Positions 1 through 10,016 of a DNA stretch of 64,000 nucleotides are shown piece after piece. Source of the stretch: Halomonas campaniensis (GTDB lineage Bacteria > Pseudomonadota > Gammaproteobacteria > Pseudomonadales > Halomonadaceae). Under the pieces are notes generated by a model. It saw only the letters and a program-made list of their open reading frames with translations, was not told the DNA's origin and searched no databases. The stretch is from contig NZ_JACHZF010000001.1 in assembly GCF_014193375.1 (NCBI RefSeq), positions 108,792 to 172,791 of the forward strand, given 5' to 3'. Made by a program: the position numbers and the translations under genes. How positions within the stretch are numbered: position 1 is the stretch's first letter; each line of letters opens with the position of its first letter.

Positions 1-130
1 CGCCCCTCCCCCCCCCCCGCGGGGGGGGCCGGGCGGGGGGGTGGGGGCGGGGCCCAACCCGGGGGGGGGGGCCCCCCCCCCCCCCCCCCCGGGGGGGGGG
101 GGGGGGGCCCCCCCCCCCCCCGCCGGCGGC
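1..130. other. G/C homopolymer tract, probable contig-end artefact
   Basis: The stretch is almost only runs of C and G of ten or more bases, alternating in blocks. It has no codon structure, no RBS and no resemblance to the sequence after it, which becomes normal coding DNA at about 130. I infer a sequencing or assembly artefact at a contig end rather than biology. Confidence 0.75.
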
Positions 131-133
131 CGT

Positions 134-895
134 TCACAGCCGCAGGCCGCCGTCGCACTCGATCACGCGCCCGGTGAAATAGGCGTTCTGCATGATGAAG
201 GCGACGCTCTGGGCGATGTCCTCGGGCTGCCCCAGGCGACGCAGGGGCACGCCGGAGGTCAGCTTGTCGAGCATATCCTGGCGCATCGAGGCCGTCATGT
301 CGGTCTCGATGAAGCCCGGGGCCACCGCCCCCACCCGGATGCCGTAGCGTGCCAGCTCCTTCGCCCAGGTGGTGGTCAGGGCCACCACGGCGGCCTTGGC
401 CGCGGCATAGTTGCTCTGCCCCATGTTGCCGGCACGAGAGATGCTGGAGATATTGACGATCACCCCCTCGTTGCCCGCCTCGATCATCTGGCTGGCCGCC
501 TCGCGGCCGCACAGGAAGACGCCGGTCAGGTTGACGTCGATCACCGCCTGCCACTGCGCCAGCGACATGGTCTTCTCGACGCGCCCCTCCTTCGCCTTGA
601 CCAGCAGGGCATCGCGCAGGATGCCGGCGTTGTTGACCAGACCGCTCACCGGGCCCAGCGAGGCGGCGATATCACCGAACGCCTGCTTCACCGAGGCCTC
701 GTCGGCCACGTTGGTGATGAAGGCACGCGACTCGATGCCCGCCTCGTGAAGGGCGGAGACGGCCTGGTCCAGGGCCGCGGCGTCGGTGTCCAGCAGCGCC
801 AGGCGGGCGCCGTGGCTGCCCAGCAGCTGTGCCATGGCCAGGCCCAGGCCACGGGCCCCGCCGGTAATCGCGATCACGGCATTTTCGAGCTTCAT
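134..895 (-). CDS. SDR-family oxidoreductase (FabG-like 3-oxoacyl reductase)
   Basis: A classical short-chain dehydrogenase of 253 aa, the usual length. The Rossmann motif TGGARGLG is at residues 11-18, NNAG at 88-91, and the catalytic set is Ser150, Tyr163, Lys167. The PGFIETDMT loop and the C-terminal CDGGLRL are typical of FabG/PhaB-type 3-oxoacyl-(CoA or ACP) reductases using NAD(P)H. It is a single cytoplasmic gene divergent from fxsA; an inverted repeat lies in the shared 232-bp gap. No other fatty-acid gene is adjacent, so the substrate is open: 3-oxoacyl-ACP, acetoacetyl-CoA or another hydroxyacyl compound. Family call is firm, substrate is not. Confidence 0.85.
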   Translation of the reverse strand: MKLENAVIAITGGARGLGLAMAQLLGSHGARLALLDTDAAALDQAVSALHEAGIESRAFITNVADEASVKQAFGDIAASLGPVSGLVNNAGILRDALLVKAKEGRVEKTMSLAQWQAVIDVNLTGVFLCGREAASQMIEAGNEGVIVNISSISRAGNMGQSNYAAAKAAVVALTTTWAKELARYGIRVGAVAPGFIETDMTASMRQDMLDKLTSGVPLRRLGQPEDIAQSVAFIMQNAYFTGRVIECDGGLRL

Positions 896-994
896 CGTCT
901 GTCCTCCGGGGGTTTAGGGGCGACTGCCTCCGGCGCATGGGCCAGGACAGGCATTGACGCTCGATGCAGGAGCGTACAATAACGGTAGCAGATT

Positions 995-1009
995 TTGTGC
1001 GCTGCACAA
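995..1009. promoter_or_regulatory. Inverted repeat in the SDR/fxsA divergent gap, possible operator
   Basis: TTGTGC-GCT-GCACAA is a perfect dyad with 6-base arms and a 3-base centre, placed in the gap between the divergent SDR and fxsA genes. Its size and position suit a dimeric repressor. No binding protein can be named from the sequence. Confidence 0.35.
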
Positions 1010-1127
1010 TAGCCAGCAACCCTGGAAATATATTCCATATACCGTCGGCTGGCGACCTCCCTCGTCAACGCTTGATTTCCGCGCCATCGCCCCCACCTCC
1101 AGCGGAACTGTCACCCGCGGAGTGCCC

Positions 1128-1664
1128 ATGCCCTTTCTTCTCGCCTTTACCCTCTTCGCCCTGCTCGACTTCGTCATCCTGTTCTCGGTGGGCAGCCACA
1201 TCGGCCTGCTCACCACCCTGCTGCTGGTGCTGGCCACCGGCTTCATCGGCCTGCACCTGATCCGCCGCGAGGGCGCCGCCACCTTCGCCCGGGCCCGGGC
1301 GCGCCTGGAGCGCGGCGAGGTGCCCTCCGGAGAACTGCTCACCGGCGCGGCGCTGATATTCGGCGGCGCCCTGCTGATGGCACCCGGCTTCGTCTCCGAT
1401 GCCCTGGGCTTCCTGTGCCTGATCCCCGACGCCAGGCGGCTGCTGGGCAAGCTGCTCGCCCGGCTCGGGGTGCGCGCCCAGGGCGTCCACGTGCGCGGTG
1501 GCGGATTCACGCAGGGCCCGCGTCACGGGGCCGATGCCGACTGGCAGCAGGCCGCCGGCGACGCTCGGCCCGGCGATTCGCAAGGCGGCGCCTCGGCCCG
1601 CGCGGACGAGCCGGATGGCCCGATCGAGGGGGAGTTCATCTCCCGCGACGAGCCACGTCGCTGA
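1128..1664 (+). CDS. fxsA: FxsA family membrane protein
   Basis: A 178-aa inner-membrane protein. The N-terminal part (residues 1 to ~75) has hydrophobic helices starting MPFLLAFTLFALLDFVILF, followed by the family-typical region with GGALLMAPGFVSDALGFLCLIP. The tail is polar and acidic. FxsA proteins are cytoplasmic-membrane proteins; the E. coli one was named for suppressing F exclusion of phage T7. I start at 1128 because the reading frame upstream lacks FxsA-like sequence. The position just upstream of groES-groEL is the synteny commonly seen in gammaproteobacteria, which supports the call. Confidence 0.88.
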   Translation: MPFLLAFTLFALLDFVILFSVGSHIGLLTTLLLVLATGFIGLHLIRREGAATFARARARLERGEVPSGELLTGAALIFGGALLMAPGFVSDALGFLCLIPDARRLLGKLLARLGVRAQGVHVRGGGFTQGPRHGADADWQQAAGDARPGDSQGGASARADEPDGPIEGEFISRDEPRR

Positions 1665-1701
1665 GCCGGGTCATCCGGGCGAAAAAATTTATCCACGGCC
1701 C

Positions 1702-1730
1702 CTTGAAAGCCCCGGTGCGGGCCCCACTTA
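1702..1730 (+). promoter_or_regulatory. Sigma-32 heat-shock promoter of groES-groEL
   Basis: CTTGAAA at 1702-1708, a 13-base spacer, then CCCCACTTA at 1722-1730. This matches the sigma-32 pattern CTTGAA–N(11-16)–CCCCATNT very closely. It lies about 155 bp upstream of groES, leaving a leader of about 150 bases. Confidence 0.8.
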
Positions 1731-1885
1731 TCGGACAGCAACAGGCTTCGGTGCGGGACAGGCGTCCTGCACCATCGACAAGGAAGGCGCCAGTCGCCTC
1801 CACCTCGCAGCCACGCTGCGAGGCGATGATGAAACTGCCGGGGCAGCCTGCCCCGGCCTAGCAAACCATCAGGAGAACGTGAGCA

Positions 1886-2179
1886 ATGAACATCCGTCCC
1901 TTGCACGATCGCGTCGTCATCCGTCGCGTTGAGGAAGAACAGAAAACCGCTGGCGGCATCGTGCTTCCGGGCAACGCCCAGGAAAAACCGACACGTGGCG
2001 AGGTCCTCGCCGTCGGTAACGGCCGGATTCTCGAGAACGGCGACGTCCGCCCCCTGGACGTCAAGGTCGGTGACACCGTGATCTTCAAGGATGGTTTCGG
2101 CGTCGAGAAGCAGAAGATCGACGGCGAGGAAGTCCTGATCATGAGCGAGTCCGACATCCTGGCCGTGGTCGAGGGCTGA
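1886..2179 (+). CDS. groES: Co-chaperonin GroES
   Basis: The 97-aa heptameric lid of the GroEL folding chamber. It begins [14 protein letters not shown] and carries the mobile loop with TAGGIVLPG and the C-terminal [14 protein letters not shown]. Length and sequence are standard. It is the first gene of groES-groEL, behind a sigma-32 promoter, with an AGGAGAA ribosome site just before the ATG. GroEL follows after 92 bp. There is nothing unusual in it. Confidence 0.98.
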   Translation: MNIRPLHDRVVIRRVEEEQKTAGGIVLPGNAQEKPTRGEVLAVGNGRILENGDVRPLDVKVGDTVIFKDGFGVEKQKIDGEEVLIMSESDILAVVEG

Positions 2180-2241
2180 GGCCCAGCCGTCCAGTAACCT
2201 GCTCAAGACACGACGTTCACGTCTGACGTTCAAGAAACTGA

Positions 2242-3915
<1,674 letters not shown>

Positions 3916-3962
3916 TCACGCCCCCTGCCCCAGGCGCTGCTTCACGCAAGGCCTGAGACAGA

Positions 3963-3992
3963 CCCCGCCGGCGCGAGCCGGCGGGGTTTTTT
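3963..3992 (+). terminator. Intrinsic terminator of groES-groEL
   Basis: A perfect 10-bp stem, CCCCGCCGGC (3963-3972) with GCCGGCGGGG (3977-3986), closed by a GCGA tetraloop of GNRA type and followed by six T (3987-3992). It is 47 bp after the groEL stop. Confidence 0.93.
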
Positions 3993-3993
3993 G

Positions 3994-4072
3994 TGGCCAG
4001 CGCCAAGCGCCGAGCTACAAGCGCCAAGCAACCCTGACCTGGCCGCTTGGCCGCCTGGCCGCTTGGCGATGT
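3994..4072. repeat. Short repeat cluster AGCGCCAAGC / GGCCGCTTGGC
   Basis: AGCGCCAAGC-type units occur twice, then GCCGCTTGGC-type units occur twice around GCCGCCTGGC. The second family is nearly the reverse complement of the first, so the stretch can fold on itself. It lies between the groEL terminator and trmJ. Function unknown. Confidence 0.5.
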
Positions 4073-4117
4073 AAGATACCCACCCTCCGCTCACCCCCTG
4101 ACGCCGGCCGCCTGCCC

Positions 4118-4858
4118 ATGCTCTCGACTATCCGCATCGTTCTCGTCCAGACCTACCACCCCGGCAATATCGGCGCCTCGGCGCGGGCCATGAAGACCAT
4201 GGGCCTGACCGACCTGGTGCTGGTCAATCCGCGCCGGTTCCCCGACCCCGAGGCGACCCGGCTCGCCGCCGGCGCCGAGGACCTGGTGGAGCGCGCCCGG
4301 GTGGTGGGCTCACTGGCGGAGGCGGTGACCGACTGCGTGCAGGTGGTGGGCGCCAGTGCCCGGCTGCGCAGCCTGCCCCTGCCCCACTATGACGAGCCCG
4401 ACGCCATGGCCCGGGCGCTGGTGGAGCACGCCGCCACGGACCCGGTCGCGCTGGTGTTCGGCCGCGAGCGCTCCGGGCTCACCAACGACGAGATCCGCCT
4501 CTGCAGCCACCAGGTGAGCATCCCGGCCAATCCCGAGTACGGCATCCTCAACCTCGCCCAGGCGGTGCAGGTGCTGGCCTACGAGGCGTTCAAGGCGTGG
4601 CGCCGGCGGCCCGACAGCGGCTATCGCCCTGCCCTACCCGCCGAGGAGCGCGCCCCCCGTCGCGAGCAGCTCGACCACTTCCACCGCCACCTGGCCCGGG
4701 TGATGCAGGCTAGCGGCTTCCTCACCCAGCCCCACGCCCGGACCGAGGCCCAGCTGCAGGCGCTGTTCGCCCGGGCCCAACCCTCGAGAAAGGAGCTCTC
4801 GCTGCTGCGGGGACTGCTTGCCTCTCTGGAGGACCACTTGCCCGAGGAAGGAAAGTAA
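4118..4858 (+). CDS. trmJ: tRNA (cytidine/uridine-2'-O)-methyltransferase TrmJ
   Basis: A 246-aa SPOUT methyltransferase. The N-terminal SPOUT domain starts IRIVLVQTYHPGNIGASARAMK, carries the conserved GRERSGL at residues 115-121 and the knot motif SIPANPEYGILNLAQAV. The C-terminal ~80 residues are the TrmJ-type tail. Known family members use AdoMet to 2'-O-methylate position 32 of certain tRNAs. Many gammaproteobacteria have it upstream of iscR; here the neighbour is a convergent antiporter, so the context adds nothing. Start chosen at the ATG that gives the canonical N-terminus. Confidence 0.93.
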   Translation: MLSTIRIVLVQTYHPGNIGASARAMKTMGLTDLVLVNPRRFPDPEATRLAAGAEDLVERARVVGSLAEAVTDCVQVVGASARLRSLPLPHYDEPDAMARALVEHAATDPVALVFGRERSGLTNDEIRLCSHQVSIPANPEYGILNLAQAVQVLAYEAFKAWRRRPDSGYRPALPAEERAPRREQLDHFHRHLARVMQASGFLTQPHARTEAQLQALFARAQPSRKELSLLRGLLASLEDHLPEEGK

Positions 4859-4903
4859 GGGGCTTCCGGAGGGGCGCCGGGGGCAAGCCGAAAGGGAGGT
4901 CCT

Positions 4904-4956
4904 ACGCCAGGGATGGCGTCGGTAGCTTACAGGGAGGTATTCACAGCGCCTCCCTG
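4904..4956. repeat. Paired palindromic element after trmJ
   Basis: Two hairpins sit side by side between the convergent trmJ and antiporter genes: ACGCCA-GGGA-TGGCGT (4904-4919) and CAGGGAGG–11 nt–CCTCCCTG (4930-4956). Similar AGGGATGGCG plus GTATTCACAG elements recur between genes in related genomes, as I recall. It may serve as a bidirectional transcription stop, although no T-run follows. Confidence 0.5.
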
Positions 4957-5006
4957 CAGGCTTGTCACCGGATCAGCCCCGAACGGTGATGGCTAGACTT
5001 CTGGGC

Positions 5007-6356
5007 TCAGAACAGCATCACCGCCGCCCAGCCGAAGGCGATCAGCGGGATGTTGTAGTGCAGGAAGGTGGGCACCACGCTGTCCCAGATATGGTCGTGC
5101 TGGCGATCCACGTTGAGGCCGGAGGTTGGGCCGAGGGTGGAGTCCGAGGCCGGGGAGCCGGCGTCGCCCAGCGCCGCAGCGGTGCCGACGAGGGCCACCG
5201 TGGCCAGGGGCGAGAAGCCGAACTGCACCGCCAGGGGCACGAAGATCGCCGCGATGATCGGGATGGTCGAGAATGACGAACCGATCCCCAGGGTGATGAA
5301 GAGCCCCACCAGCAGCATGATCAACGCCGCCAGGCCGCGGTTGTCACCGATGATGTCGAAGCTCGACTGCACCAGGGTATCGATATGCCCGGTGGCGTTC
5401 ATCACCGCCGCGAAGCCGGAGGCGGAGATCATGATGAAGCCGATCAGCGCCATCATGCGCATGCCGCTGGTGAAGAGGTCGTCGGCCTCGCGCCACTTGA
5501 AGATCCCCCCCACCGAGAGCAGCGCAAAGCCCACCAGCCCCCCCAGCACCATGGAGCCGGTCCAGAGCTGGATGCCCAGCGCGGCGACGATGGCCACCCC
5601 CGACATCACCAGGCCCAGGGTGTGGGGCTCATGCCCCTCGGGGTGGTGGTGCGGGACGTTGGTGGTGGCCACGTCCAGGGCCTGGTACGCCCGCGGCTTG
5701 CGATAGCTGACCAGCAGCGCCACCGCGAGGCCCAGCGCCATGCCGCCCACCGGCACCGCCATGGCCAGGGGCACCATGCCCCGGGTGATCTCGAGCCCCA
5801 GCCCTTCGCCGGCACGGTTGAGGTTGGCCAGCAGGATGTCGTTGAGGAAGATCGCCCCGAAGCCCACCGGCAGCAGCATGTAGGGAGCGGTCAGCCCGAA
5901 GGTCAGCGCGCAGGCCACCGCCCGGCGATCCAGGCGCAGCTGGTTCATCACCTTGAGCAGCGGCGGGATCAGGATCGGGATGAAGGCGATATGCACCGGG
6001 ATCAGGTTCTGGGAGGAGATCGACACCAGCAGCACCGCGGTCAGCAGCAGGGTCCTGACCGTGGCCTGGCGGGCCGCCGTGGCCTCCTGCCCCAGCAGGC
6101 TGATCAGGCGGCGCGCCAGCAGGTCCGGCAGGCCAGAGCGGGAGATCGCCACCGCGAAGGCGCCCAGGGTGGCATAGGCCAGCGCCACCTGGGCGCCGCC
6201 GCCGACGCCCTCGTTGAAGGCGGAAAGCGTCGCCTCGATGGAGAGCCCGCCCGCCAGGCCGCCCACCAGGGCCCCCACCACCAGGGCGAAGACCACCGAG
6301 ACCCGGGCCAGCGACAGGCCCACCATCACCAGCACCGCAAGAATGACTGCATTCAT
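5007..6356 (-). CDS. Na+/H+ antiporter family protein (NhaC/ArsB-like fold)
   Basis: A polytopic membrane protein of 449 aa with about a dozen hydrophobic segments. The start at 6356 ([20 protein letters not shown]) gives a first helix directly; a longer frame from a TTG at 6392 is possible but less likely. The paired half-domains, the segment [14 protein letters not shown] and the region [21 protein letters not shown] are typical of the 'Na+/H+ antiporter family' related to NhaC. The probable role is exchange of cytoplasmic Na+ for H+, fitting a halophile. It is monocistronic, convergent with trmJ, with 376 bp of non-coding DNA upstream. Substrate could instead be an organic anion or amino acid. 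Confidence 0.75.
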   Translation of the reverse strand: MNAVILAVLVMVGLSLARVSVVFALVVGALVGGLAGGLSIEATLSAFNEGVGGGAQVALAYATLGAFAVAISRSGLPDLLARRLISLLGQEATAARQATVRTLLLTAVLLVSISSQNLIPVHIAFIPILIPPLLKVMNQLRLDRRAVACALTFGLTAPYMLLPVGFGAIFLNDILLANLNRAGEGLGLEITRGMVPLAMAVPVGGMALGLAVALLVSYRKPRAYQALDVATTNVPHHHPEGHEPHTLGLVMSGVAIVAALGIQLWTGSMVLGGLVGFALLSVGGIFKWREADDLFTSGMRMMALIGFIMISASGFAAVMNATGHIDTLVQSSFDIIGDNRGLAALIMLLVGLFITLGIGSSFSTIPIIAAIFVPLAVQFGFSPLATVALVGTAAALGDAGSPASDSTLGPTSGLNVDRQHDHIWDSVVPTFLHYNIPLIAFGWAAVMLF

Positions 6357-6732
6357 GTCCAGGATTCCGAAGAAGTGAAAGGAGAAGCGCAAAAAATCCG
6401 GCGGATTCTACCAGAATCTGGCCGTCCATCCGACCGCTCGCGGCGCCCTCGCCTTCGCGGGCCCCTCCCCTGGCGGGTGGCCGGCGCTCACCGCGGCAGC
6501 GCCGTCATCGAACCATCATCGAAGGGTCTCGCCGCGGTCATCAACGGCGGCGATAAAGGAGTGCAGTGGGGCAAGGCAAGGGATACTGCACCACGGCGCC
6601 AGGGACGCGACGGTACAGGGCGTACCACGGGGAGGCCCCGGGTGACCCGCGGGGCCAGGCATCGGGACGATGCCCAGGGAGGATCGAGACATCGCCACGG
6701 CGGCCACGCCGTGGCGTTTTCATGGGCGACCC
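6357..6732. other. 376-bp non-coding gap with a strong hairpin
   Basis: No gene is supported here. It holds the presumed promoter of the antiporter and, at 6693-6720, a perfect 10-bp stem CGCCACGGCG–GCCA–CGCCGTGGCG followed by TTTT. The T-run is on the plus strand, whereas both flanking genes run on the minus strand, so it is not an ordinary terminator for the gene that ends at 6733. Confidence 0.6.
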
Positions 6733-7749
6733 TCAGCCGGCGTCGGCCCACCCCGGCACGCCGTCGCGAATGCGCCGGGAGAAGTCCGGGGCCTCGTGGG
6801 CCAGGCGCGCCCGCTCGGTGATGTCGCCGAGCCGCTTGAGCTCCCGGAGGGAGTAGCCCGGCACGAAGCCGCCATGGTCATGCACATAGCCCGGCAGCAG
6901 CCCGCTGAGCAGCAGGCGGTGGTCCATCGGCAGCCCTTCGATGATCCGGCGCATCATGCCGAACACCAGGGTGGTGCAGTTGGCGGTGATGGTATGGTAG
7001 AAGCGCGGCGCCGCCTGGAGGCGGTTGGCCTCCTCCACCAGCGCCAGCAGCAGGTCGCGCCGGTCGGCCGCATTGAGCAGCACCCGGTAGAGGGTCACGC
7101 TCTCCCCCCGCACGTTGCTGCGCAGGCGCACCGCGTCCCGCTCGTCGGCGGCGATGATCGCCAGCTCGTACTGCTTGAAGAAGCCGCCGATCTCCGAGAA
7201 CGCCTCGTGGCGCTCGCGCCGGACCTCCACCGAGAAGGCCACGAAGTCGTGCCGCCCGGACACGGGATCCCGGAAGCCGAAGGAGACCAGCACGTGGGCG
7301 ATGCCGGGTCGGCCCCAGCCCGAGACGAAGAGGTCCACGCTGTCGAGGTCACCCAGGTCATAGGTCCGCCGCTCCCAGGCGATCCGCGCCCGGTCCGGGG
7401 TCTGCCAGTCGAAGTCGCGGACATGGTGCAGCGTCAGGCGGTGGGCCTCCACCTCCCCGGTGGCCAGGTGCGCCACGTCATCGGCCCAGTCGAGCGACGC
7501 GGCCGGCGCCAGGCGGCGCCACCAGGCCAGCAGCGCCACCAGCTGCACGGCCATGCCGGCCACCGGCGCCAGCCGCGCGCCCTGCCAGAGCAGCAGGCCC
7601 CAGAGCCCACCCGACGCCAGCCAGCCCAGCACGGCCAGCCAGCGCAGGCCGCGCGGAACGGGCAGGCGGTGGCCCAGGGCCAGCCCACCCCACAGCGTGG
7701 CAAGCAGCACAGGCGTCAGCAGCGCGCCCGCCAGCAGCGAATCGATCAT
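6733..7749 (-). CDS. DUF4105 (Lnb N-terminal periplasmic type) membrane protein
   Basis: A 338-aa protein. Residues 1 to ~90 hold about three hydrophobic helices. The rest is a DUF4105 domain, seen in HVLVSFGF, FSVEVRRERHEAFSEIGGFFKQYEL, and TANCTTLVF where a conserved Cys-Thr pair sits. Proteins with this domain are membrane-anchored with the domain on the periplasmic side; the Cys/His residues suggest a hydrolase or acyltransferase. The Lnb name comes from lipoprotein N-acyltransferases in Gram-positives, so a lipid-related role is only a hint. It stands alone between the antiporter and the catabolic array. Family call is good, function unknown. Confidence 0.75.
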   Translation of the reverse strand: MIDSLLAGALLTPVLLATLWGGLALGHRLPVPRGLRWLAVLGWLASGGLWGLLLWQGARLAPVAGMAVQLVALLAWWRRLAPAASLDWADDVAHLATGEVEAHRLTLHHVRDFDWQTPDRARIAWERRTYDLGDLDSVDLFVSGWGRPGIAHVLVSFGFRDPVSGRHDFVAFSVEVRRERHEAFSEIGGFFKQYELAIIAADERDAVRLRSNVRGESVTLYRVLLNAADRRDLLLALVEEANRLQAAPRFYHTITANCTTLVFGMMRRIIEGLPMDHRLLLSGLLPGYVHDHGGFVPGYSLRELKRLGDITERARLAHEAPDFSRRIRDGVPGWADAG

Positions 7750-7815
7750 GGCGTCCCTTCCCGGCCGGATCGTCGCAGGCTAGCACGGCGGACGCGGCCG
7801 GCCTTCAACGCGGGC

Positions 7816-8790
7816 TCAGCCCCCCGCCGGCGTCAGCCAGTCGCGGAAGGCCTCGAGTTTCCCGTCGAGGTCGCCACGGGCCACCCGGCGATAGAGCCGC
7901 TGCAGCCGCGCGGTCACGGAGTCCGCGGCAATGGGCTCACCCACCGCCGGTGCCCCGGCACGCCCGCCGATGTGCCGGCCGTCCAGTTCGCGCAGCGGCA
8001 GGACCTCGGCCGCGGTGCCGGTGACGAAGGCCTCGTCGGCGGTGTAGAGCTCGTCGCGGGTGATCCGCCGCTCCCGCACCTCGATGCCGAGCACCTCCCG
8101 GGCCAGCCGGATCACGCTGTCGCGGGTGATGCCCTGCAGGCAGGAGGTCACCTCGGGGGTATGCAGCACGCCGTCGCGCAGCAGGAAGACATTGGCCGCC
8201 GACGCCTCGGCCACGTAGCCCTCCGGGTCGAGCATGATCGTCTCGTCGAAGCCCGCCTTGACCGCCGTGTTCAGCGCCAGCATGGAGTTGACGTAGTGGC
8301 CGTTGGTCTTGGCCCGGCACAGGCTGATGTTCACGTGGTGGCGGGCCCAGGAGGCGGTCAGCGCGCGCAGCCCGAGCGATGCCGCTTCCGCCGAGATGTA
8401 GTCGCCGAGATCCCAGGCGGCGATCATCACGTGCACCGAGAGCCCCCGGGCGCGCAGCCCCAGCCCCTCCGAGCCGAAGAACACCGTGGGCTTCAGGTAG
8501 GCGTTGGTCAGGGCGTTGCGGGCCAGGCACTCGCGCTGGGCCTCGACCAGTGCCGCCTCGTCGAACGGCAGCGGCATGTCCAGGGCCCAGGCGCTGTCGG
8601 CCAGGCGCCGGGTATGCTCGGCCACCCGGAACAGGTGGCTGCCGTGGGGGCCCGCATAGGCGCGCACCCCCTCGAAGCAGCCCATGCCGTAGTGCAGGGT
8701 ATGGGTCAGCACATGGACCCGGGCCTCGCGCCACGGCAGCCATTCGCCGTCCATCCAGATCCAGCCGTCGCGATCATCGAGAGGGGTCAT
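7816..8790 (-). CDS. Branched-chain-type aminotransferase (fold IV PLP enzyme)
   Basis: A 324-aa class IV aminotransferase. The N-terminus WIWMDGEWLPWREARVHVLT and TLHYGMGCFEGVRAY are IlvE hallmarks; the PLP lysine is Lys161 in RAKTNGHYVNSM. IlvE-type enzymes transfer amino groups between Leu/Ile/Val and 2-oxoglutarate. I start at 8790 because it forms an ATGA overlap with the preceding deacetylase gene; an upstream in-frame ATG (8862) would only add residues encoded by a tandem repeat. It is the last gene of the catabolic array, so it may act on a pathway amino acid rather than in housekeeping synthesis. Confidence 0.82.
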   Translation of the reverse strand: MTPLDDRDGWIWMDGEWLPWREARVHVLTHTLHYGMGCFEGVRAYAGPHGSHLFRVAEHTRRLADSAWALDMPLPFDEAALVEAQRECLARNALTNAYLKPTVFFGSEGLGLRARGLSVHVMIAAWDLGDYISAEAASLGLRALTASWARHHVNISLCRAKTNGHYVNSMLALNTAVKAGFDETIMLDPEGYVAEASAANVFLLRDGVLHTPEVTSCLQGITRDSVIRLAREVLGIEVRERRITRDELYTADEAFVTGTAAEVLPLRELDGRHIGGRAGAPAVGEPIAADSVTARLQRLYRRVARGDLDGKLEAFRDWLTPAGG

Positions 8791-10016
8791 GGTCGAGGGT
8801 TCCTTGTCGGAGAGTTCGTTGCTGGAGAGTTCTTTGCCGGAGAGTTCGTTGCGGGAGAGCATGTTGCCGGGGAGAGCCGGCCGGCGGCGGCCCAGGCCTG
8901 GCGCCAGCCGTCGATCAGCTCACGCTGGTGGGGCTGCAGGGCCTGGTAGGCCCAGGCGGCGATCTCGTCGTTCTGGGGATCGGCCACGCCGATCTCGCTG
9001 CCGGCGAGGGTCTGGATGACCGCGTGGCCGCACAGCGGCACGTAGCCCTCCGAGTAGCCGCCCTCGTGGACCATCACCAGCCGCCCCCCGCAGGCGCGTT
9101 CGGCCAGCGCCATGAGCTGTGCCGTCATGCGGGCGAAGGCGTCGCTGTTGAGCAGCATCTTGCCCAGCGGGTCCTTGGCGCAGGCGTCATAGCCGCAGGC
9201 CACCACGATCAGCTCGGGGCCGAAGGCCTCGATGGCCGGCAGCACCAGCTCGGTCATGGCGTGGTCGTAGGCGCCGATCCCGCAGCCCGGCGGCAGCGGC
9301 AGGTTGAGGTTGGCCCCCAGGCCCGGCCCCTCGCCCTGCTCCTCGAAGGTGCCGGTCTCCAGCGGGTAGTTGCCCGCCTGGTGGAGCGAGACGGTAAAGA
9401 CCTCGGGATCCGCGTAGAAGGCCGCCTGCTGGCCGTTGCCGTGGTGCACGTCCCAGTCGAGGATCGCCACGCGACCCACCTGCCCGAGCGCCCGGGCCCG
9501 CTGCACCGCCACCGGAATGTTGCCCAGCAGGCAGAAGCCTCGCCCTCGGTCGGCCTCGGCATGGTGGCCCGGCGGGCGACACAGCGCATAGGCGCGGGCA
9601 AGTTCGCCGGTGGCCACCGCTTCCACGGCGGCGCTGGCCAGCCCCGCGGACTGGCGCGCGGCCGCCAGGCTGCCCGGCGTGTAGGGGGCACAGTCGCCGC
9701 CATCGCCGCCGCGGGCGCGATCGCCCGCCGCCAGGGCATCCAGGTAGCGGGCGGTGTGAAACCGCTCGAGATCCTCGCGGCTGGCCGGCGGCGGCTTGCG
9801 CACCGCCAGCGCGTCGATCAGCCCCGAGACCTCCAGCAGGTTCTTCAGCCGCCGCTTGCTCTCGGGGCTCTCCGAGGCCGGCTGCGGCTGCAGGAACTCC
9901 CCGGGCGCCGAGAACACGCCGATGGCGCCGGGGTCGTGCCAGAAGCAGCGCTCGTGCCAGTAGAACCCGACCGCCGGAGCGCCGGCCGCCGGTCCCTCAT
10001 GCCGTGCCGCGCTCAT
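8787..10016 (-). CDS. HDAC-fold (class II) amidohydrolase
   Basis: A 409-aa zinc amidohydrolase of the histone-deacetylase superfamily. The active-site His pair is at 151-152 in CRPPGHHAEADRGRGF; likely zinc ligands are Asp189 and His191 in DWDVHHGNG and Asp277 in GYDACAKD. Bacterial members deacylate acetylpolyamines or other N-acyl amines. The start at 10016 overlaps the upstream ornithine-cyclodeaminase-family stop as ATGA, and the stop overlaps the aminotransferase start the same way, indicating translational coupling. The last ~28 residues are a repetitive SPATN/SPAKN tail encoded by 15-bp tandem repeats and lie outside the enzyme fold. Substrate unknown. Confidence 0.85.
   Translation of the reverse strand: MSAARHEGPAAGAPAVGFYWHERCFWHDPGAIGVFSAPGEFLQPQPASESPESKRRLKNLLEVSGLIDALAVRKPPPASREDLERFHTARYLDALAAGDRARGGDGGDCAPYTPGSLAAARQSAGLASAAVEAVATGELARAYALCRPPGHHAEADRGRGFCLLGNIPVAVQRARALGQVGRVAILDWDVHHGNGQQAAFYADPEVFTVSLHQAGNYPLETGTFEEQGEGPGLGANLNLPLPPGCGIGAYDHAMTELVLPAIEAFGPELIVVACGYDACAKDPLGKMLLNSDAFARMTAQLMALAERACGGRLVMVHEGGYSEGYVPLCGHAVIQTLAGSEIGVADPQNDEIAAWAYQALQPHQRELIDGWRQAWAAAGRLSPATCSPATNSPAKNSPATNSPTRNPRP
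8800..8874. repeat. 15-bp tandem repeats encoding a Ser-Pro-Ala-Thr-Asn tail
   Basis: Five consecutive 15-base units, the clearest being TTCGTTGCTGGAGAG, TTCTTTGCCGGAGAG and TTCGTTGCGGGAGAG. They keep frame and encode the C-terminal SPATN-like pentapeptides of the amidohydrolase. The array stops 10 bases before the aminotransferase start codon. Confidence 0.85.

Noticed and set aside
954..980. TTGACG … TACAAT as a sigma-70 promoter for fxsA
   Set aside because: The spacer is only 15 bases, and the -35 lies within an equally plausible operator region. Too weak to list.
6693..6720. Intrinsic terminator of the DUF4105 gene
   Set aside because: The T-run is on the wrong strand for that minus-strand gene. 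Kept only as a hairpin in the gap.
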